From contig JAZOUT010000134.1 in assembly GCA_045658305.1 (NCBI GenBank), positions 1-5,310 on the forward strand: a stretch of 5,310 nt of DNA, in the 5' to 3' direction. Source of the stretch: Aphodosoma sp045658305. GTDB taxonomy: Bacteria > Bacteroidota > Bacteroidia > Bacteroidales > Paludibacteraceae. The notes under the pieces are model-generated. The model saw only the letters and a list, made by a program, of their open reading frames with translations. It did not search any database and was not told the origin of the DNA. Position numbers and translations under genes: made by a program. Each line of letters opens with the position of its first letter. The stretch's first letter is position 1. Shown here piece by piece: positions 5,194 through 5,310 of this stretch.

Positions 5194-5310
5194 TCACAGC
5201 AAAAACTGAAGCAACAACATTATCACTACAACTTCGCAAAAACACCTGGATCAACAATATGCCATCACAGATATCTCCAGAGCCAAATCACTGCTCCAGG
5301 TCTACCGAAA
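5194..5310. repeat. Terminal direct repeat, right copy
   Basis: This is the exact second copy of bases 1-117. Base 5194 corresponds to base 1, so on a circle base 5193 joins base 1. The sequence just before it (5160-5193) continues without any visible target-site duplication or insertion-sequence end. That favours a circular or tandem assembly over two copies of an inserted element. A true chromosomal repeat flanking the locus cannot be excluded from sequence alone. Confidence 0.97.

Noticed and set aside
5163..5310. GTG-started frame of about 60 codons that would cross the circle junction and end at 152
   Set aside because: There is no promoter, no ribosome-binding site and no recognisable domain; the product is Q/T/H-rich and the region is dominated by repeats.

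Overview
This 5,310-base window looks like DNA from a Bacteroidota bacterium, most likely the order Bacteroidales. Several genes have upstream sequences matching or close to the Bacteroidota promoter pattern (TTTG near -33, TAnnTTTG near -7). The proteins also fit: a WYL-domain regulator, a tryptophan-repeat protein and a PD-(D/E)XK nuclease of the PDDEXK_4 type. The first 117 bases (1-117) are identical to the last 117 (5194-5310). The window is therefore best read as a circular contig of 5,193 unique bases, or as one unit of a tandem repeat. No replication, mobilisation, partition or recombinase gene is visible.

Layout on the minus strand, read right to left. A small frameshifted gene (4673-4427) follows a promoter and a palindrome. 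Next is an intact PDDEXK_4-type nuclease gene (4399-3182) with its own well-spaced promoter. A hairpin at 3140-3174 separates it from the plus-strand gene that runs toward it. A 30-codon ORF (2831-2739) and a six-repeat tryptophan-rich protein (2717-2196) form a short operon that ends at a strong intrinsic terminator (2149-2177). A second operon begins just after: a small single-pass membrane protein (2072-1830), a WYL regulator (1798-866) and a broken gene (854-370) with one nonsense codon and one frameshift. The only supported plus-strand gene is a 69-codon remnant of a SLOG/DUF2493-type nucleotide-binding protein (2951-3160), transcribed divergently from the repeat-protein operon.

The remainder (4740-5310 joined to 1-369) has no convincing gene. 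It holds hairpins, short repeats and a cluster of CACCTGG/CCAGGTG motifs that includes a 10-bp inverted repeat across the end of the 117-base repeat.

WYL regulators, SLOG proteins and PD-(D/E)XK nucleases are all common in bacterial defence islands, so the set resembles a compact accessory or defence locus in decay: three of the eight gene-like units are truncated or frameshifted. This functional reading is inference. Nothing in the sequence proves that the genes work together, and the nuclease and the WYL operon are separately promoted.
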